64,000 nucleotides of DNA. It comes from Streptomyces cynarae. GTDB taxonomy: Bacteria; Actinomycetota; Actinomycetes; Streptomycetales; Streptomycetaceae. Under the pieces are notes generated by a model. It was not told the DNA's origin. It was given only the letters and a program-made list of their open reading frames with translations, and did no database searches. Shown one piece after another: positions 18,137 to 29,017 of the stretch (its first letter is position 1; the number at the start of each line of letters is the position of its first letter). The stretch spans positions 2,029,001-2,093,000 of the forward strand of contig NZ_CP106793.1 of assembly GCF_025642135.1 (NCBI RefSeq). Direction: 5' to 3'. The position numbers were made by a program, and so were the translations under genes.

Positions 18137-19309
18137 GTGACCGATCTTGCAGCGCGCCCGGTGCCGCCCCCCACCGGCACCGTGCGCCGGGCCGCTCCCG
18201 CCCTCGCGGGGTACGCCGCCGTGCGTGCCCTGGGGCTCGTCGTGCTCGCCGTGTGGAGCGCGGCGCGCGGCACGAGCCCGCACACGCTGCTGAGCGCTCG
18301 TTGGGACTCGCTGTGGTACACCCGGGTCGCCGCTCTCGGTTACGGCTACGAGGTCCGTCTGCCGAACGGCGACGTCCACTCCAACCTCGCGTTCTTCCCG
18401 CTGCTGCCCTGGCTGGAGCGGCTCGGCGCGGCGCTCACCCCGTTGTCGTACGCCGACGCGGGCCTGGCCGTCTCGACGCTCGCCTCGCTCGCCGCGGCCT
18501 GGGGGATCTTCGCCGTCGCGGACCATGTGTACGGGCGCCGTACCGGAGTGTGCGCGGTGCTGGTGTGGGCGGCGCTGCCTGTCGGCGTCGTGCAGTCGAC
18601 GGCGTACAGCGAGTCCTTGTTCACCGCGCTCGCCGCCTGGGCGCTGTACGCGGTGCTGACGGACCACTGGGTGAGTGCGGGTGTCCTCGCGTCGCTCGCG
18701 GGCCTGACCCGTCCGGTCGGTGCGGCCGTGGTCGTGGCCGTATGGGTGGCGGCGATCCGTCCGTACGTGCGCGACCGGGGCACGTCGGCGGTGGACGGGC
18801 GGCCCGACGACCCGGTCCGCCGGGCGCTGGGGATGCTCCTCGCCCCGCTCGGCGCCGCCGGGTACGTCCTGTGGGTCGGCCACCGCACCGGCCGGGGCCC
18901 GCTCGGCTACCTCGACGTCCAGGCGGGCTGGCGCAACGGCTTCGACGGCGGCTACGCCTTCGCGCGCTTCGCCGCCGCCAAGTTCACCTCCCTGGCCTCG
19001 GTGCCGGCCGGCGTGGGCCTGGTGGCCGGGGTCGCGTTGATCATCTGGTTGTACGTGGTGTGCGTACGGCAGGGCCAGCCGCTGCCGTTGCTCGTGTACA
19101 CGGGCGTGGTCACGGCGCTCGCGCTCGGCGCGGCAAGCTACTTCGGCTCCAAACCGCGCCTCCTGATGCCCGCCTTCCCCCTGCTGCTGCCCCTCGCCCG
19201 TGCTCTCGCCCGGGGACGGACACCGACGTCGGCGTCGGTGCTCGGCGGTGTCGTCGTGGCATCGGCCGTCTACGGAGCGTTGTGGCTGAACGGCTCCGGT
19301 CCCCTGTGA
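18137..19309 (+). CDS. Integral membrane glycosyltransferase-like protein (PIG-V/mannosyltransferase type)
   Basis: The GTG start gives 390 residues with about eight to ten hydrophobic segments. The first extracytoplasmic loop (LLSARWDSLWYTRVAALGYG) has the W-D-S-xWY pattern seen in PIG-V and GT-C mannosyltransferases, with the Asp as candidate catalytic residue. FFPLLPWLERLG and STAYSESLFTALAAWALYAV are also typical of this group. It would use a polyprenyl-phosphate sugar donor on the outer face of the membrane. It is divergent from the MFS gene. The exact acceptor cannot be inferred. Confidence 0.75.
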   Translation: MTDLAARPVPPPTGTVRRAAPALAGYAAVRALGLVVLAVWSAARGTSPHTLLSARWDSLWYTRVAALGYGYEVRLPNGDVHSNLAFFPLLPWLERLGAALTPLSYADAGLAVSTLASLAAAWGIFAVADHVYGRRTGVCAVLVWAALPVGVVQSTAYSESLFTALAAWALYAVLTDHWVSAGVLASLAGLTRPVGAAVVVAVWVAAIRPYVRDRGTSAVDGRPDDPVRRALGMLLAPLGAAGYVLWVGHRTGRGPLGYLDVQAGWRNGFDGGYAFARFAAAKFTSLASVPAGVGLVAGVALIIWLYVVCVRQGQPLPLLVYTGVVTALALGAASYFGSKPRLLMPAFPLLLPLARALARGRTPTSASVLGGVVVASAVYGALWLNGSGPL

Positions 19310-19549
19310 TCCACTCCGCGACGGGCGGTGATCGGCCCGGGAATTGAGCCCCGGCATTGGTGAACGAATAGATAAGGGCCAATGAAACGTGGACGCCCGA
19401 AGATCAATGGAATTGAAGGCCACTCCTCGCAGCTCATTGCGGAATCAGTTGAAATAAACGCCCTGTTGAGAGGAATCCCACATCACATCGTCATCACAAC
19501 CCCAGTGTTTCGGGCGGGTTCACAGCTCACCCGCTGTAACGTCGATTGA

Positions 19550-20566
19550 GTGCGTACCGAACGAAAGCTGAGCCGTTGGGAGCGGGTCTTCGCCCGGTTG
19601 GACCGCGAGCCGAGCCGACCGGCCCACATCGACGTGCCCAGGATGAGCCGGCACCGAGTTGTTCTCTTCTCGGCAACTCTGGCCTTCTACTTGGCGATCG
19701 TGTGGGCCGTCGTCGTCTCCTCCTGGCTGGTCCGGCTCGACTGGCAGGTCATGTTCTTCCGGCCGTATCAGCAGTGGCCGCAGATCCACGCGTTCCTCGA
19801 CTACTACGTGGTACTCGGCCAGCGCGGCCCCACCGCGGTGATGGTCGCGGCCTGGCTCGGCTGGCGCTCCTGGCGGCAGCACACCCTGCGCCCGCTGCTC
19901 ACCCTGGCAGCGGCACTGCTGCTGCTCAACATCACGGTCGGTGCCGCCAAGTACGGCATGGGCCGTCTCGGACCGCACTACGCGACCGTGATCGGGTCGA
20001 ACGAGATGTGGCGCGGCGGCGATATATTCCCCTCCGGTCACACCGCCAACGCCGTTGTGACCTGGGGCATCCTCGCCTATCTGGCCTCGACGCCGCGAGC
20101 CAGACGCTGGCTGTCCGCGCTCTCCGCGGTGACCTCCCTGGGCGTCGGCATGACCACCGTCTACCTCGGTACGCACTGGCTGAGCGACGTGCTCCTCGGC
20201 TGGGCCGCGGGCCTGCTCATCCTGCTGGCGCTGCCCTGGTTCGAGTCGCCGATCGCCACCGCCGAGGTCCGCATCCTGGCGCTGAGGGACCGCGTGCGCA
20301 GCCGCCGTGCCGCCCCGGTGCCCGCTCCGGCCCCGGTCGGCGCCCCGTCGCTGGTCCTCGGCCCGCGCGTCGCCGAGCAGCCGGTGACCGCGCGGGAGCC
20401 GGTGACCGCCTCCCGCGCCTCCCGCTCACCGGCGTACCTGGCCCCGGGACCGCACATGGCACGGGCGGAACGCACCCCGGTCACCCCGGTGGGCAGCCGC
20501 CGCCCGCCGCACTCGGACCGCGCCTCGCGCGGCACGGCCTCGGCCCGCCCCCTGGCGGGCGGCTGA
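19550..20566 (+). CDS. PAP2-family membrane phosphatase
   Basis: The GTG start yields 338 residues. About six membrane spans enclose the PAP2 signature: KYGMGRLGPHYATVIG (motif 1), FPSGHTANAVVTWG (motif 2 with the catalytic His) and TTVYLGTHWLSDVLLGWAAG (motif 3 with the second His and Asp). Family members dephosphorylate phosphatidic acid or undecaprenyl pyrophosphate at the membrane. The last 90 residues are Pro/Ala/Arg-rich and look disordered, longer than in most bacterial members. It is followed by a strong terminator. Confidence 0.87.
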   Translation: MRTERKLSRWERVFARLDREPSRPAHIDVPRMSRHRVVLFSATLAFYLAIVWAVVVSSWLVRLDWQVMFFRPYQQWPQIHAFLDYYVVLGQRGPTAVMVAAWLGWRSWRQHTLRPLLTLAAALLLLNITVGAAKYGMGRLGPHYATVIGSNEMWRGGDIFPSGHTANAVVTWGILAYLASTPRARRWLSALSAVTSLGVGMTTVYLGTHWLSDVLLGWAAGLLILLALPWFESPIATAEVRILALRDRVRSRRAAPVPAPAPVGAPSLVLGPRVAEQPVTAREPVTASRASRSPAYLAPGPHMARAERTPVTPVGSRRPPHSDRASRGTASARPLAGG

Positions 20567-20607
20567 GCGGCGCACATCGCGGGACCGGTACGCACACCCA
20601 CCCGCAT

Positions 20608-20653
20608 GCATGACGAAGGCCCCGGCTTCTGCGAGCCGGGGCCTTCGTCATGC
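20608..20653. terminator. Bidirectional hairpin terminator
   Basis: Perfect 19-bp arms (GCATGACGAAGGCCCCGGC and its complement) with an 8-nt loop separate the PAP2 gene (+) from the convergent inhibitor gene (-), so it can stop both transcripts. Confidence 0.85.
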
Positions 20654-20668
20654 GTGCGCGCGGTTCGG

Positions 20669-20884
20669 TCAGCCCTTCCAGGAGCGCTTGACCCTGCCGC
20701 CCTCGACCTCGAAGTTGATCCGTCCGAAGAGGTACTCCATGGTGATGATCGAGCCCGGCTGTAGCGAGCGGACCGTGCGCCAGCCGCGCTCGCGGGCGAG
20801 CCGCTCGGCCTGCCCGGCCTCCAGGCCGACGTAACGCTCCGGGGAGTCCTCGGGTTCGGCGTCAGGTGTGGGATGGGGTGCCAT
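20669..20884 (-). CDS. I78-family peptidase inhibitor-like small protein
   Basis: The 71-residue protein has the I78 pattern: YVGLEAGQAERLARERGW, then RSLQPGSIITMEYLFGRINF and EVEGGRVKRSWKG. The VGL..A..A and the closing GRV are family hallmarks. Inhibitors of this family block serine proteases through a reactive loop. There is no signal peptide, so it would act inside the cell or have another role. It lies 15 kb from the streptogrisin gene, and no link between them is evident. Confidence 0.75.
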   Translation of the reverse strand: MAPHPTPDAEPEDSPERYVGLEAGQAERLARERGWRTVRSLQPGSIITMEYLFGRINFEVEGGRVKRSWKG

Positions 20885-21317
20885 GCCGCCACCGTAGGCC
20901 GCGCGCTCCCGAGGCGGAAGCCCGGTGCGCCACAGGAGGCTCTGATACCCCTCTGATCACGCTTCTGTCACAGGATCACGACACCCGTTTCGCCCCAACG
21001 GCGTCACACGTACGGGCGGTTCCGGTCGCGCCGCGCACGCCGCCGAACGTAATTCGGGACTAGCTTGACCACGGTCGGAAGGGGTTCGGAATAACCCAGC
21101 GGAAAGCCAGGCACGCAGTTCACCGGCTGCTCTTTCCATTTCGATTAAGGGATGTCCGCGCCGCCTGACTCCGCATGAGAAACACACGGCTTCAGCACAG
21201 AATCCCCGTATGTCCGCGGTCGGAGCCGTCGGCGGCGCGCGCAGCATGGCATGAGCACGCGGGAGTGCCGAGCCGCGGGCGCCGGCAGGCCCAGGGCGCG
21301 ACGAGTGAGAGGCAAGC
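20885..21317. other. Intergenic region upstream of the cytochrome oxidase gene
   Basis: This 433-bp stretch lies between divergent genes. It has no convincing coding sequence. It should contain the promoters of the I78 gene and ctaD, but no clear -35/-10 pair could be assigned. Confidence 0.4.
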
Positions 21318-23009
21318 ATGGGCACGGACACGGCGCGGGCGATCGCGGGGCCCGCACCGACGAGGCGGGCCGGGCGACTGGTCGTCGACTGGCTGACGAC
21401 CACCGATCACAAGAAGATCGGCCACCTCTATCTGATCACGTCGTTCGGCTTCTTCCTGATCGGCGGCGTCATGGCGCTGCTGATGCGCGCGGAACTGGCC
21501 CGGCCCGGCCTGCAGATCATGAGCAACACCCAGTACAACCAGTTGTTCACCCTGCACGGCACGATCATGCTGCTGCTGTTCGCGACCCCGAGCTTCGCGG
21601 GCTTCGCGAACGAGATCATGCCGCTGCAGATCGGCGCCCCCGATGTGGCGTTCCCTCGACTGAACATGTTGTCGTACTGGCTGTTCCTGTTCGGCGGGCT
21701 GATCGTGCTGGGGTCGCTGCTGACGCCGGACGGCGCCGCCGACTTCGGCTGGTTCGCCTACGCCCCGCTCAACAGCCACGAGCACACGCCGGGCATCGGC
21801 GCCGACCTGTGGATCCTGGGGCTCGCGCTGGCCGGCTTCGGCACGATCCTCGGCGCGGTGAACTTCCTGACGACGATCGTCGGGATGCGCGCGCCGGGGA
21901 TGACGATGTTCCGGATGCCGATCTTCACCTGGAACACGCTGTTCACGTCGATCCTCGTCCTGATGGCGTTCCCGGTGCTGGCCGCGGCGCTGCTGGTCCT
22001 GGAGGCGGACCGGCGGTTCGGCTCGCAGGTGTTCGAGGCCGCCAACGGCGGCGCCATCCTGTGGCAGCACCTGTTCTGGTTCTTCGGCCATCCCGAGGTC
22101 TACATCATCGCGCTGCCGTTCTTCGGGATCATCACGGAGATCATCCCGGTCTTCAGCCGCAAGCCGATCTTCGGCTATCTGACCCTGGTCGGCGCCACGA
22201 TGGCGATCACCGGCCTGTCGATCGTCGTCTGGGCGCACCACATGTTCGCCACGCAGGCGGTGCTGCTGCCGTACTTCTCGTTCATGTCCTTCATGATCGC
22301 GGTGCCGACGGGGGTGAAGTTCTTCAACTGGAGCGGCACGATGCTCCGGGGCTCGCTGTCCTTCGAGACGCCGATGCTGTGGGCGACCGGCTTCCTCGTG
22401 TCGTTCCTGTTCGGCGGACTGACCGGGGTGATCCTGGCGTCGCCGCCGCTGGACTTCCACGTCACCGACTCGTACTTCGTGGTCGCCCACTTCCACTACG
22501 TGGTCTTCGGCACGGTCGTCTTCGCGACCTTCGGCGGCTTCTACTTCTGGTGGCCCAAGTTCACCGGCAGGATGCTCGACGAACGGCTCGGCAAGATCCA
22601 CTTCTGGACGCTGTTCACCGGCTTCCACACCACGTTCCTGGTGCAGCACTGGCTGGGCGCGGAGGGCATGCCCCGCCGGTACGCCGACTATCTGGCCGCC
22701 GACGGGTTCACCGCGCTCAACACCGTCTCGACGATCGGCGCCCTCCTGCTCGGCCTGTCGACGCTGCCGTTCCTCTACAACGTGTGGCGCACCGCCCAGT
22801 ACGCGCCGAAGGTGGAGTCCGACGACCCGTGGGGCTTCGGCCGCTCCCTGGAGTGGGCGACCTCGTGCCCGCCACCGCGGCACAACTTCGTCACGCTGCC
22901 CCGGATCCGCTCGGAGTCCCCGGCGTTCGACCTGCACCATCCGCTGTACGCCGGTCAGGCCCCTCAGCCCGAGCCAGAGCGGCATCAAGCCGGTCACGAG
23001 CCGTCCTGA
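21318..23009 (+). CDS. ctaD: Cytochrome c oxidase subunit I (aa3 type)
   Basis: The 563-residue protein has twelve hydrophobic segments and all haem-copper oxidase signatures: [13 protein letters not shown] (haem ligand His), [18 protein letters not shown] (CuB His with the cross-linked Tyr and the channel Glu), WAHHMFATQ (CuB His pair), [11 protein letters not shown] (K-channel Lys) and [11 protein letters not shown] (haem a3 and a ligands). GAGAGGC lies before the ATG. It stands alone, with no ctaC, ctaE or ctaF next to it. It is therefore probably a second subunit I copy, the main one lying in the qcr-cta cluster elsewhere. The 3' end overlaps the convergent WYL regulator by 119 bp. Confidence 0.93.
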   Translation: MGTDTARAIAGPAPTRRAGRLVVDWLTTTDHKKIGHLYLITSFGFFLIGGVMALLMRAELARPGLQIMSNTQYNQLFTLHGTIMLLLFATPSFAGFANEIMPLQIGAPDVAFPRLNMLSYWLFLFGGLIVLGSLLTPDGAADFGWFAYAPLNSHEHTPGIGADLWILGLALAGFGTILGAVNFLTTIVGMRAPGMTMFRMPIFTWNTLFTSILVLMAFPVLAAALLVLEADRRFGSQVFEAANGGAILWQHLFWFFGHPEVYIIALPFFGIITEIIPVFSRKPIFGYLTLVGATMAITGLSIVVWAHHMFATQAVLLPYFSFMSFMIAVPTGVKFFNWSGTMLRGSLSFETPMLWATGFLVSFLFGGLTGVILASPPLDFHVTDSYFVVAHFHYVVFGTVVFATFGGFYFWWPKFTGRMLDERLGKIHFWTLFTGFHTTFLVQHWLGAEGMPRRYADYLAADGFTALNTVSTIGALLLGLSTLPFLYNVWRTAQYAPKVESDDPWGFGRSLEWATSCPPPRHNFVTLPRIRSESPAFDLHHPLYAGQAPQPEPERHQAGHEPS

Positions 23010-23928
23010 CGGTCTCGATGAGCTCGGCGGGCTCCAGGATCTCGAAGGGGAAGCCGGTCATCATCACATGAACCACCATCGCCTCGAGGCTGGGCGCCCC
23101 GGTGCGCAGCAGACAGCTGCCATCGCCCTCCGCCTCCAGGGTCCCGGCCGACGGGGAGATGCGTTCGGCCGCCTCGTGCAGCGGCACCAGCAGGCGCAGG
23201 ACGGCCTGCGCGGCGTAGGCGCGCGTGGAGACGCCCCGCGACACGTAGACGGCCAGGTCGTCGGCCGGCGGTGTGCGCGGGGTGAAGCGGGGGCCGTGCG
23301 GCGGCTTGGGGCTGATGCGGTCGACGCGGAAGGTGCGCCAGCCGTCGCGGTCGAGGTCCCAGGCGACCAGGTACCAGCGGCGCTCGGTGCACACCAGGCG
23401 GTGCGGCTCGACCGTACGGCGGGTGGCGGCGCCCTCGTGGTCGCGGTACTCGAAGCGCAGCCGCTCCGCGTCCCGGCACAGGTGGGCCAGCTCCGTGAGG
23501 ACGCCGGGGTCCACGGGGGACGGGGCGGGCCCGCGCAGCATCGGCACGGTGAAGGCGTTGAGGGCGCCGACGCGGCGGCGCAGTCGGTCGGGCAGCACCT
23601 GCTCCAGCTTGGCGAGGGCGCGGACGGAGCTCTCGCCGATGCCCTCGATGCCCTGTCCGGCGGCCGTGCGCAGCCCCACGGCCACGGCGACCGCCTCGTC
23701 GTCGTCCAGCAGCAGGGGCGGCAGTTCGGCTCCCGCGCCGAGCTGGTAGCCGCCGCCGGTCCCGGGGCTGGCGTTGACGGGGTAGCCGAGGTCGCGCAGC
23801 CGTTCCACGTCGCGGCGGACGGTGCGGGGGCTGACGCCCAGCCGCTGCGCGAGGTCGACTCCGGACCATTCGCGGTGGGCCTGGAGCAGGGACAGCAGGC
23901 GCAGCAGTCGGGCCGAGGTGTCCAGCAT
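22891..23928 (-). CDS. HTH-WYL transcriptional regulator
   Basis: The 345-residue protein starts with a DeoR-like winged helix ([40 protein letters not shown]), followed by a Gly-rich link and a WYL domain ([34 protein letters not shown]). A WCX-type C-terminal domain follows. WYL proteins sense small ligands or nucleic acids and regulate nearby genes or stress responses. The last 40 residues are encoded opposite ctaD. The only plausible neighbour target is the hypothetical gene downstream at 23975. Confidence 0.87.
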   Translation of the reverse strand: MLDTSARLLRLLSLLQAHREWSGVDLAQRLGVSPRTVRRDVERLRDLGYPVNASPGTGGGYQLGAGAELPPLLLDDDEAVAVAVGLRTAAGQGIEGIGESSVRALAKLEQVLPDRLRRRVGALNAFTVPMLRGPAPSPVDPGVLTELAHLCRDAERLRFEYRDHEGAATRRTVEPHRLVCTERRWYLVAWDLDRDGWRTFRVDRISPKPPHGPRFTPRTPPADDLAVYVSRGVSTRAYAAQAVLRLLVPLHEAAERISPSAGTLEAEGDGSCLLRTGAPSLEAMVVHVMMTGFPFEILEPAELIETVRTARDRLDAALARAEGPDRRTADGAGRTPGTPSGSGAA

Positions 23929-23974
23929 GGGCCGAGTCTGCCAGGCCCGGCGGCCGGGCTTGTCCGCAAAGCGG

Positions 23975-24772
23975 TCAGCTCACGGCGCTGACGGTCACCG
24001 ACAGGTCGTTGTCGACGGTGTAGTAGGGCCGGGCCCGGACCTCACCGTGCTCCGCCCGCACCGCGGCCTTCGGGTAGCGGAAGACCGGCTTCTTGTCCAC
24101 GACGTCGTCGAGCAGCCGTGCGATCCGCACCCGGGGCCCCTCCTCCCCCGCCGGGCGCAGCCACAAGTCCCAGATGCCGGGGTCGAGCGGCGCGTAGGGA
24201 ACGGTGAAGCCGAACTCCGCCTCCTCGGCGGTGACGTCCGCGCGCAGCACCTTCTCCGCGCAGCTCCGCTCGCGGACCTCGGCATAGGCGTCGGGCCCGA
24301 GCCCGGTGCCGTACACCCGGCCGCTCACGGTGAACCCGCCCTGGGTGAGGTGCAGTTCTCCGGCCTCGGCGTGCGGGGCGCGCAGCCAGCTGCGGACGGC
24401 CAGGGTGCCCTGCCTGGTGGTGTACGGGATGCGGACGGCGATCCGGGCGGCCGTTTCCCCGGGCACGCGGTCGACGAGGGACCGCAGGTCACTGACGCCC
24501 GGGACGAGGGGGTGCCGCTCGTCCTCGGCGAACCGTGCGTAGGCGTCCCAGCGGCCCTCGGGCAGGTCGACGCTGCTGGGCAGGGCGGCGCGCAGCCGGC
24601 CGCCCTCGGCGGGAGCCAGAGGCAGCGCGCACTCCTCGCCGTCGCGGCGGCGCAGCACCAGGTGGGCAGGACCCGGCTCGGCGATGCCGATGTCGAAGGT
24701 CAGCCCTCCCGCGGTGTCGGCGACGCAGTCGGCGGACACGGGCGGGGCGGTGTGTGAGGGCTCGGTCATCAT
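23975..24772 (-). CDS. Conserved hypothetical protein, beta-rich
   Basis: The tandem ATG at 24772/24769 gives about 265 residues. The sequence is rich in short strands (HLVLRRRDGEECALPLAPAE, GRWDAYARFAEDERHP, GIWDLWLRPAGEEGPRVRIA) and repeats the pattern of a strand, then G-xWDxxxR, at least twice, suggesting two related beta-sandwich domains. It ends PYYTVDNDLSVTVSAV. I do not recognise an enzyme motif. Similar C-termini occur in proteins associated with actinobacterial cell-surface polysaccharide genes, but no such genes are adjacent. Function unknown. Confidence 0.6.
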   Translation of the reverse strand: MMTEPSHTAPPVSADCVADTAGGLTFDIGIAEPGPAHLVLRRRDGEECALPLAPAEGGRLRAALPSSVDLPEGRWDAYARFAEDERHPLVPGVSDLRSLVDRVPGETAARIAVRIPYTTRQGTLAVRSWLRAPHAEAGELHLTQGGFTVSGRVYGTGLGPDAYAEVRERSCAEKVLRADVTAEEAEFGFTVPYAPLDPGIWDLWLRPAGEEGPRVRIARLLDDVVDKKPVFRYPKAAVRAEHGEVRARPYYTVDNDLSVTVSAVS

Positions 24773-24960
24773 GCGGGGCCACGTCGTGCTGCTCGGCGAC
24801 CGCGATCGCGACGCTGTACGTCGTGCGGTTCGTCCCTCCGGTCCCGAAGGCGCTGTCCTCCCAGCCTCCCACGGACGGGCAGCTCGTGCGCGTCGTCGGA
24901 GGCGGGGCGGCTGCTCACGGCCACGGGGAGCGGCAGCCCGTCGACGGTGCACGAACGCGT

Positions 24961-24995
24961 CGGGCCCCGACGTCCCGCTGTGACGTCGGGGCCCG
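24961..24995 (-). terminator. Terminator after the Rpf-like gene
   Basis: Perfect 14-bp arms (CGGGCCCCGACGTC and its complement) with a 7-nt loop begin 15 bp beyond the stop of the Rpf-like gene. Confidence 0.75.
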
Positions 24996-25009
24996 AGAGG
25001 CGGGCGCGG

Positions 25010-26207
<1,198 letters not shown>

Positions 26208-26981
26208 GTGCCGCGCATGCTCGACGTCAGCGACGCCGTACGCGCCGAGATCGGCGACGAAGAAGCCGACCGGCTGCTCGCCGGAGACAACACCCCGGGC
26301 AGTTACGACTGCACCTCCTGCCGCACCCCGGGCGACTCCTCACAGGAGCGCACCAGCACCGTCCTGTTCGTCGGCGAGGAGACGGCCGTCCTCGCCTTTG
26401 CCCACGCCACCTGCCTGCCCTCCCAGGTCGTCCAGGTCACAGAGGAACAGCTGCAGGGCGCCGTCCGCTCCATCACCGCCGACCAGGGGCCCGGCACGGC
26501 CGTACCCGAGCAGGCGGTTCTCGGTGTCACCAGCGGACTCGTCCTGATCGCCGGAGAGCTGCACCCGGCGCTCGTCGTGGAGCCGACCGCGCCGATCGCG
26601 CGCCCGGGCACGACCGGGATCGGCGACGACTTCCTGCCGCTGCTCATCGAGCAGGGCTTCATGCCGCTGACGGCGATCGAGTCGGTGCCGCCGGTGCTGC
26701 ACGGCTGGTCGGTGCTGCTCGCCGTGGGCCAGCTGCACGCGGTATTGCAGCCCGGGGCGAACGGCGGGCAGCCGGTGGCATGGTGGCAGGCCCACCAGCC
26801 GCTGCAGGTGACGGACGGGTGGCGGGCGGCCGCCAACAAGCACCAGCAGGTGCTGATGTTCGCCGCGCCGGTGGGATCGATCGGGCGTCAGCCGCGCGAG
26901 GACCTGCTGCGTGAGGCGCTGGACAGGGCGGCGGCGAACGGCAAACTCGTGGCCGCGGCGCTGCCTCTGGCGGGCATCTGA
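26208..26981 (+). CDS. Conserved hypothetical protein, 257 aa
   Basis: The GTG at 26208 is preceded by GAGGGAG at good spacing and starts VPRMLDVSDAVRAEIGDEEA. The protein contains a CTSC pair in its first 40 residues (GSYDCTSCRTPGD), which may form a zinc knuckle with a later Cys (AHATCLPSQVV). The rest is a mixed alpha/beta sequence with Leu-rich strands (GVTSGLVLIAGELHPALVVE, LLAVGQLHAVLQPG). There is no signal peptide or membrane span. I do not recognise the family beyond an actinobacterial hypothetical. It is followed by a small ORF in the same direction. Confidence 0.6.
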   Translation: MPRMLDVSDAVRAEIGDEEADRLLAGDNTPGSYDCTSCRTPGDSSQERTSTVLFVGEETAVLAFAHATCLPSQVVQVTEEQLQGAVRSITADQGPGTAVPEQAVLGVTSGLVLIAGELHPALVVEPTAPIARPGTTGIGDDFLPLLIEQGFMPLTAIESVPPVLHGWSVLLAVGQLHAVLQPGANGGQPVAWWQAHQPLQVTDGWRAAANKHQQVLMFAAPVGSIGRQPREDLLREALDRAAANGKLVAAALPLAGI

Positions 26982-27038
26982 GGCTGCGCTCCTCCAGGGC
27001 GCCGCCGCTGCCGAAAGCGGACTAATCGTGCGCATCCC

Positions 27039-27392
27039 TTGAGCGGCGGGGTCGTTGGCACCTACGTGCACGCATATGACGTCCCCCGCCGCCAGTCCTA
27101 CCAGCCGATCCGCTCCGGGGCACCGACCCAGGACCCCTCCGCCACACCGATCTACGACGCGCTCTACGCCGAGTACGTCAGGGCCTTCCGGGCGTGCCCG
27201 GGCGACCGCAGCGGCGAGGAGGAGCTGGGTTTCACCGCCTTCTCCGCCTCCCCCCAGCACGGGACCGGGCATCTGGCCGCCCAGCACGGCCATACGGCCT
27301 CGGCGGCCAGCGTCTGGCAGCAGGTGGCGCGGCACGCCCGCGGCATGCACCACGTCCCGGCGCTGCCGCCCGCACCACGCAGGGGACTGTGA
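27039..27392 (+). CDS. Small hypothetical protein, about 117 aa
   Basis: The frame from a TTG at 27039, or a GTG at 27066, encodes VHAYDVPRRQSYQPIRSGAP, IYDALYAEYVRAFRACPGD and a C-terminus rich in His and Ala. Codon usage follows the Streptomyces pattern, and the frame ends just before a strong terminator, which argues for a real gene. No domain is recognised. The start is uncertain. It may be co-transcribed with the gene at 26208 (57-bp gap). Confidence 0.5.
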   Translation: MSGGVVGTYVHAYDVPRRQSYQPIRSGAPTQDPSATPIYDALYAEYVRAFRACPGDRSGEEELGFTAFSASPQHGTGHLAAQHGHTASAASVWQQVARHARGMHHVPALPPAPRRGL

Positions 27393-27416
27393 GCAGGGCG
27401 GCAGAGGACGCAGAAC

Positions 27417-27458
27417 ACACAAAGGGCCGGCCCCCGCACGGAGGCCGGCCCTTTGTGT
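27417..27458. terminator. Bidirectional terminator between the small ORF and der
   Basis: Perfect 16-bp arms (ACACAAAGGGCCGGCC and its complement) with a 10-nt loop and a short T-rich right side lie between convergent genes. The stem ends 4 bp from the der stop. Confidence 0.85.
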
Positions 27459-27462
27459 CACC

Positions 27463-28944
27463 TCACTTCTTCTTGCCGCGCTTCTCGCGCACGCGGACCG
27501 AGATATGGATCGGCGTCCCCTCGAAGCCGAACTCCTCGCGCAGCCGCCGCTCGATGAACCGGCGGTAGCCCGCCTCGATGAAGCCGGAGGCGAAGAGCAC
27601 GAACCGCGGGGGCTTGGTGCCCGCCTGCGTGCCGAAGAGGATGCGCGGCTGCTTGCCGCCCCGGACCGGGTGCGGGTGCGCGGACACCAGCTCGCCGAGG
27701 AACGCGTTGAGGCGGCCCGTCGGCACCCGGGTCTCCCAGCCCGCGAGGGCGGTCTCGATCGCCGGGACGAGCTTCTCCATGTGGCGGCCGGTACGCGCCG
27801 AGACGTTCACGCGCGGCGCCCACGCCACCTGGCCCAGCTCGGTCTCGATCTCCCGCTCCAGGTAGTAGCGGCGCTCCTCGTCGAGGGTGTCCCACTTGTT
27901 GAAGGCGAGGACGAGCGCACGGCCCGCCTCCACCGCCATGGTGACGATGCGCTGGTCCTGTACGGAGATGGACTCGGAGGCGTCGATGAGGACGACCGCG
28001 ACCTCCGCCTTCTCGACGGCGGCGGCGGTGCGCAGCGAGGCGTAGTAGTCGGCGCCCTGCTGGAGGTGGACCCGCTTGCGGATGCCGGCCGTGTCGACGA
28101 ACTTCCAGGTCTTGCCGCCGAGTTCGATCAGCTCGTCGACCGGGTCGCGGGTGGTGCCCGCGAGTTCGTTGACGACGACGCGCTCCTCGCCGGCGACCTT
28201 GTTCAGCAGTGAGGACTTGCCGACGTTCGGGCGGCCGATCAGGGCGACACGGCGCGGTCCGCCGACCCCGGCGCCGCCGAAGGTCTGGGCGGGCGCCTCG
28301 GGCAGGGCCTCGAGGACTGCGTCCAGCATGTCGCCGGTGCCACGGCCGTGCAGCGCCGAGACCGGGTAGGGCTCGCCGAGGCCGAGGTTCCACAGGTACG
28401 CCGCGTCGGCCTCGCCGCTCGGACCGTCGACCTTGTTGGCGGCGAGCACCACGGGCTTGCCCGCCTTGCGCAGCAGCCGGACGACCGCCTCGTCGGTGTC
28501 GGTGGCGCCGACCTTGGCGTCGACGACGAACACGACCGCGTCGGCGGCCTCGATCGCGTACTCGGCCTGCGCGGCCACGGAGGCGTCGATGCCGAGGACG
28601 TCCTGCTCCCAGCCGCCGGTGTCGACGACCTTGAAGCGGCGGCCCGCCCACTCGGCCTCGTAGGTGACACGGTCGCGGGTGACGCCGGGCTTGTCCTCGA
28701 CGACCGCCTCGCGGCGGCCGATGATGCGGTTCACCAGGGTCGACTTGCCGACATTGGGGCGGCCGACGACGGCGAGCACCGGGAGCGGGCCGTGTCCGGC
28801 CTCCTCGATGGCGCCCTCGACGTCCTCGAGGTCGAAGCCCTCTTCGGCGGCGAGCTCCATGAACTCCGCGTACTCGGCGTCGCCGAGCGCCCCGTGCTCG
28901 TACTCGTGCTCCGCCGAGCCGTCGGGCTGGATCTGGTCGTTCAT
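27463..28944 (-). CDS. der: Ribosome biogenesis GTPase Der (EngA)
   Basis: The ATG at 28944 gives 493 residues. There are two tandem GTPase domains, each with a P-loop ([18 protein letters not shown] near residue 60 and [18 protein letters not shown] near residue 235), DTGG/DTAG switches, and NKVD/NKWD base-recognition motifs. A KH-like C-terminal domain ([20 protein letters not shown]) and a Lys-rich tail follow. An acidic N-terminal extension of about 55 residues is usual in actinobacteria. Der assists 50S subunit assembly. It is the last gene of the leftward tyrA-cmk-plsC-der group. Confidence 0.95.
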   Translation of the reverse strand: MNDQIQPDGSAEHEYEHGALGDAEYAEFMELAAEEGFDLEDVEGAIEEAGHGPLPVLAVVGRPNVGKSTLVNRIIGRREAVVEDKPGVTRDRVTYEAEWAGRRFKVVDTGGWEQDVLGIDASVAAQAEYAIEAADAVVFVVDAKVGATDTDEAVVRLLRKAGKPVVLAANKVDGPSGEADAAYLWNLGLGEPYPVSALHGRGTGDMLDAVLEALPEAPAQTFGGAGVGGPRRVALIGRPNVGKSSLLNKVAGEERVVVNELAGTTRDPVDELIELGGKTWKFVDTAGIRKRVHLQQGADYYASLRTAAAVEKAEVAVVLIDASESISVQDQRIVTMAVEAGRALVLAFNKWDTLDEERRYYLEREIETELGQVAWAPRVNVSARTGRHMEKLVPAIETALAGWETRVPTGRLNAFLGELVSAHPHPVRGGKQPRILFGTQAGTKPPRFVLFASGFIEAGYRRFIERRLREEFGFEGTPIHISVRVREKRGKKK

Positions 28945-29017
28945 GAAGTCCGTACCTCGTTCATCGTGGTGATCGGTGGAGCACCGCACCTACGGTGATC
29001 CACTACTCAAGTGTCGC

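Noticed and set aside
16277..19423. 1,048-codon minus-strand frame extending upstream of the MFS gene
   Set aside because: The part beyond 17878 is antisense to the glycosyltransferase-like gene and has no protein-like character. The ribosome site at 17878 defines the start.
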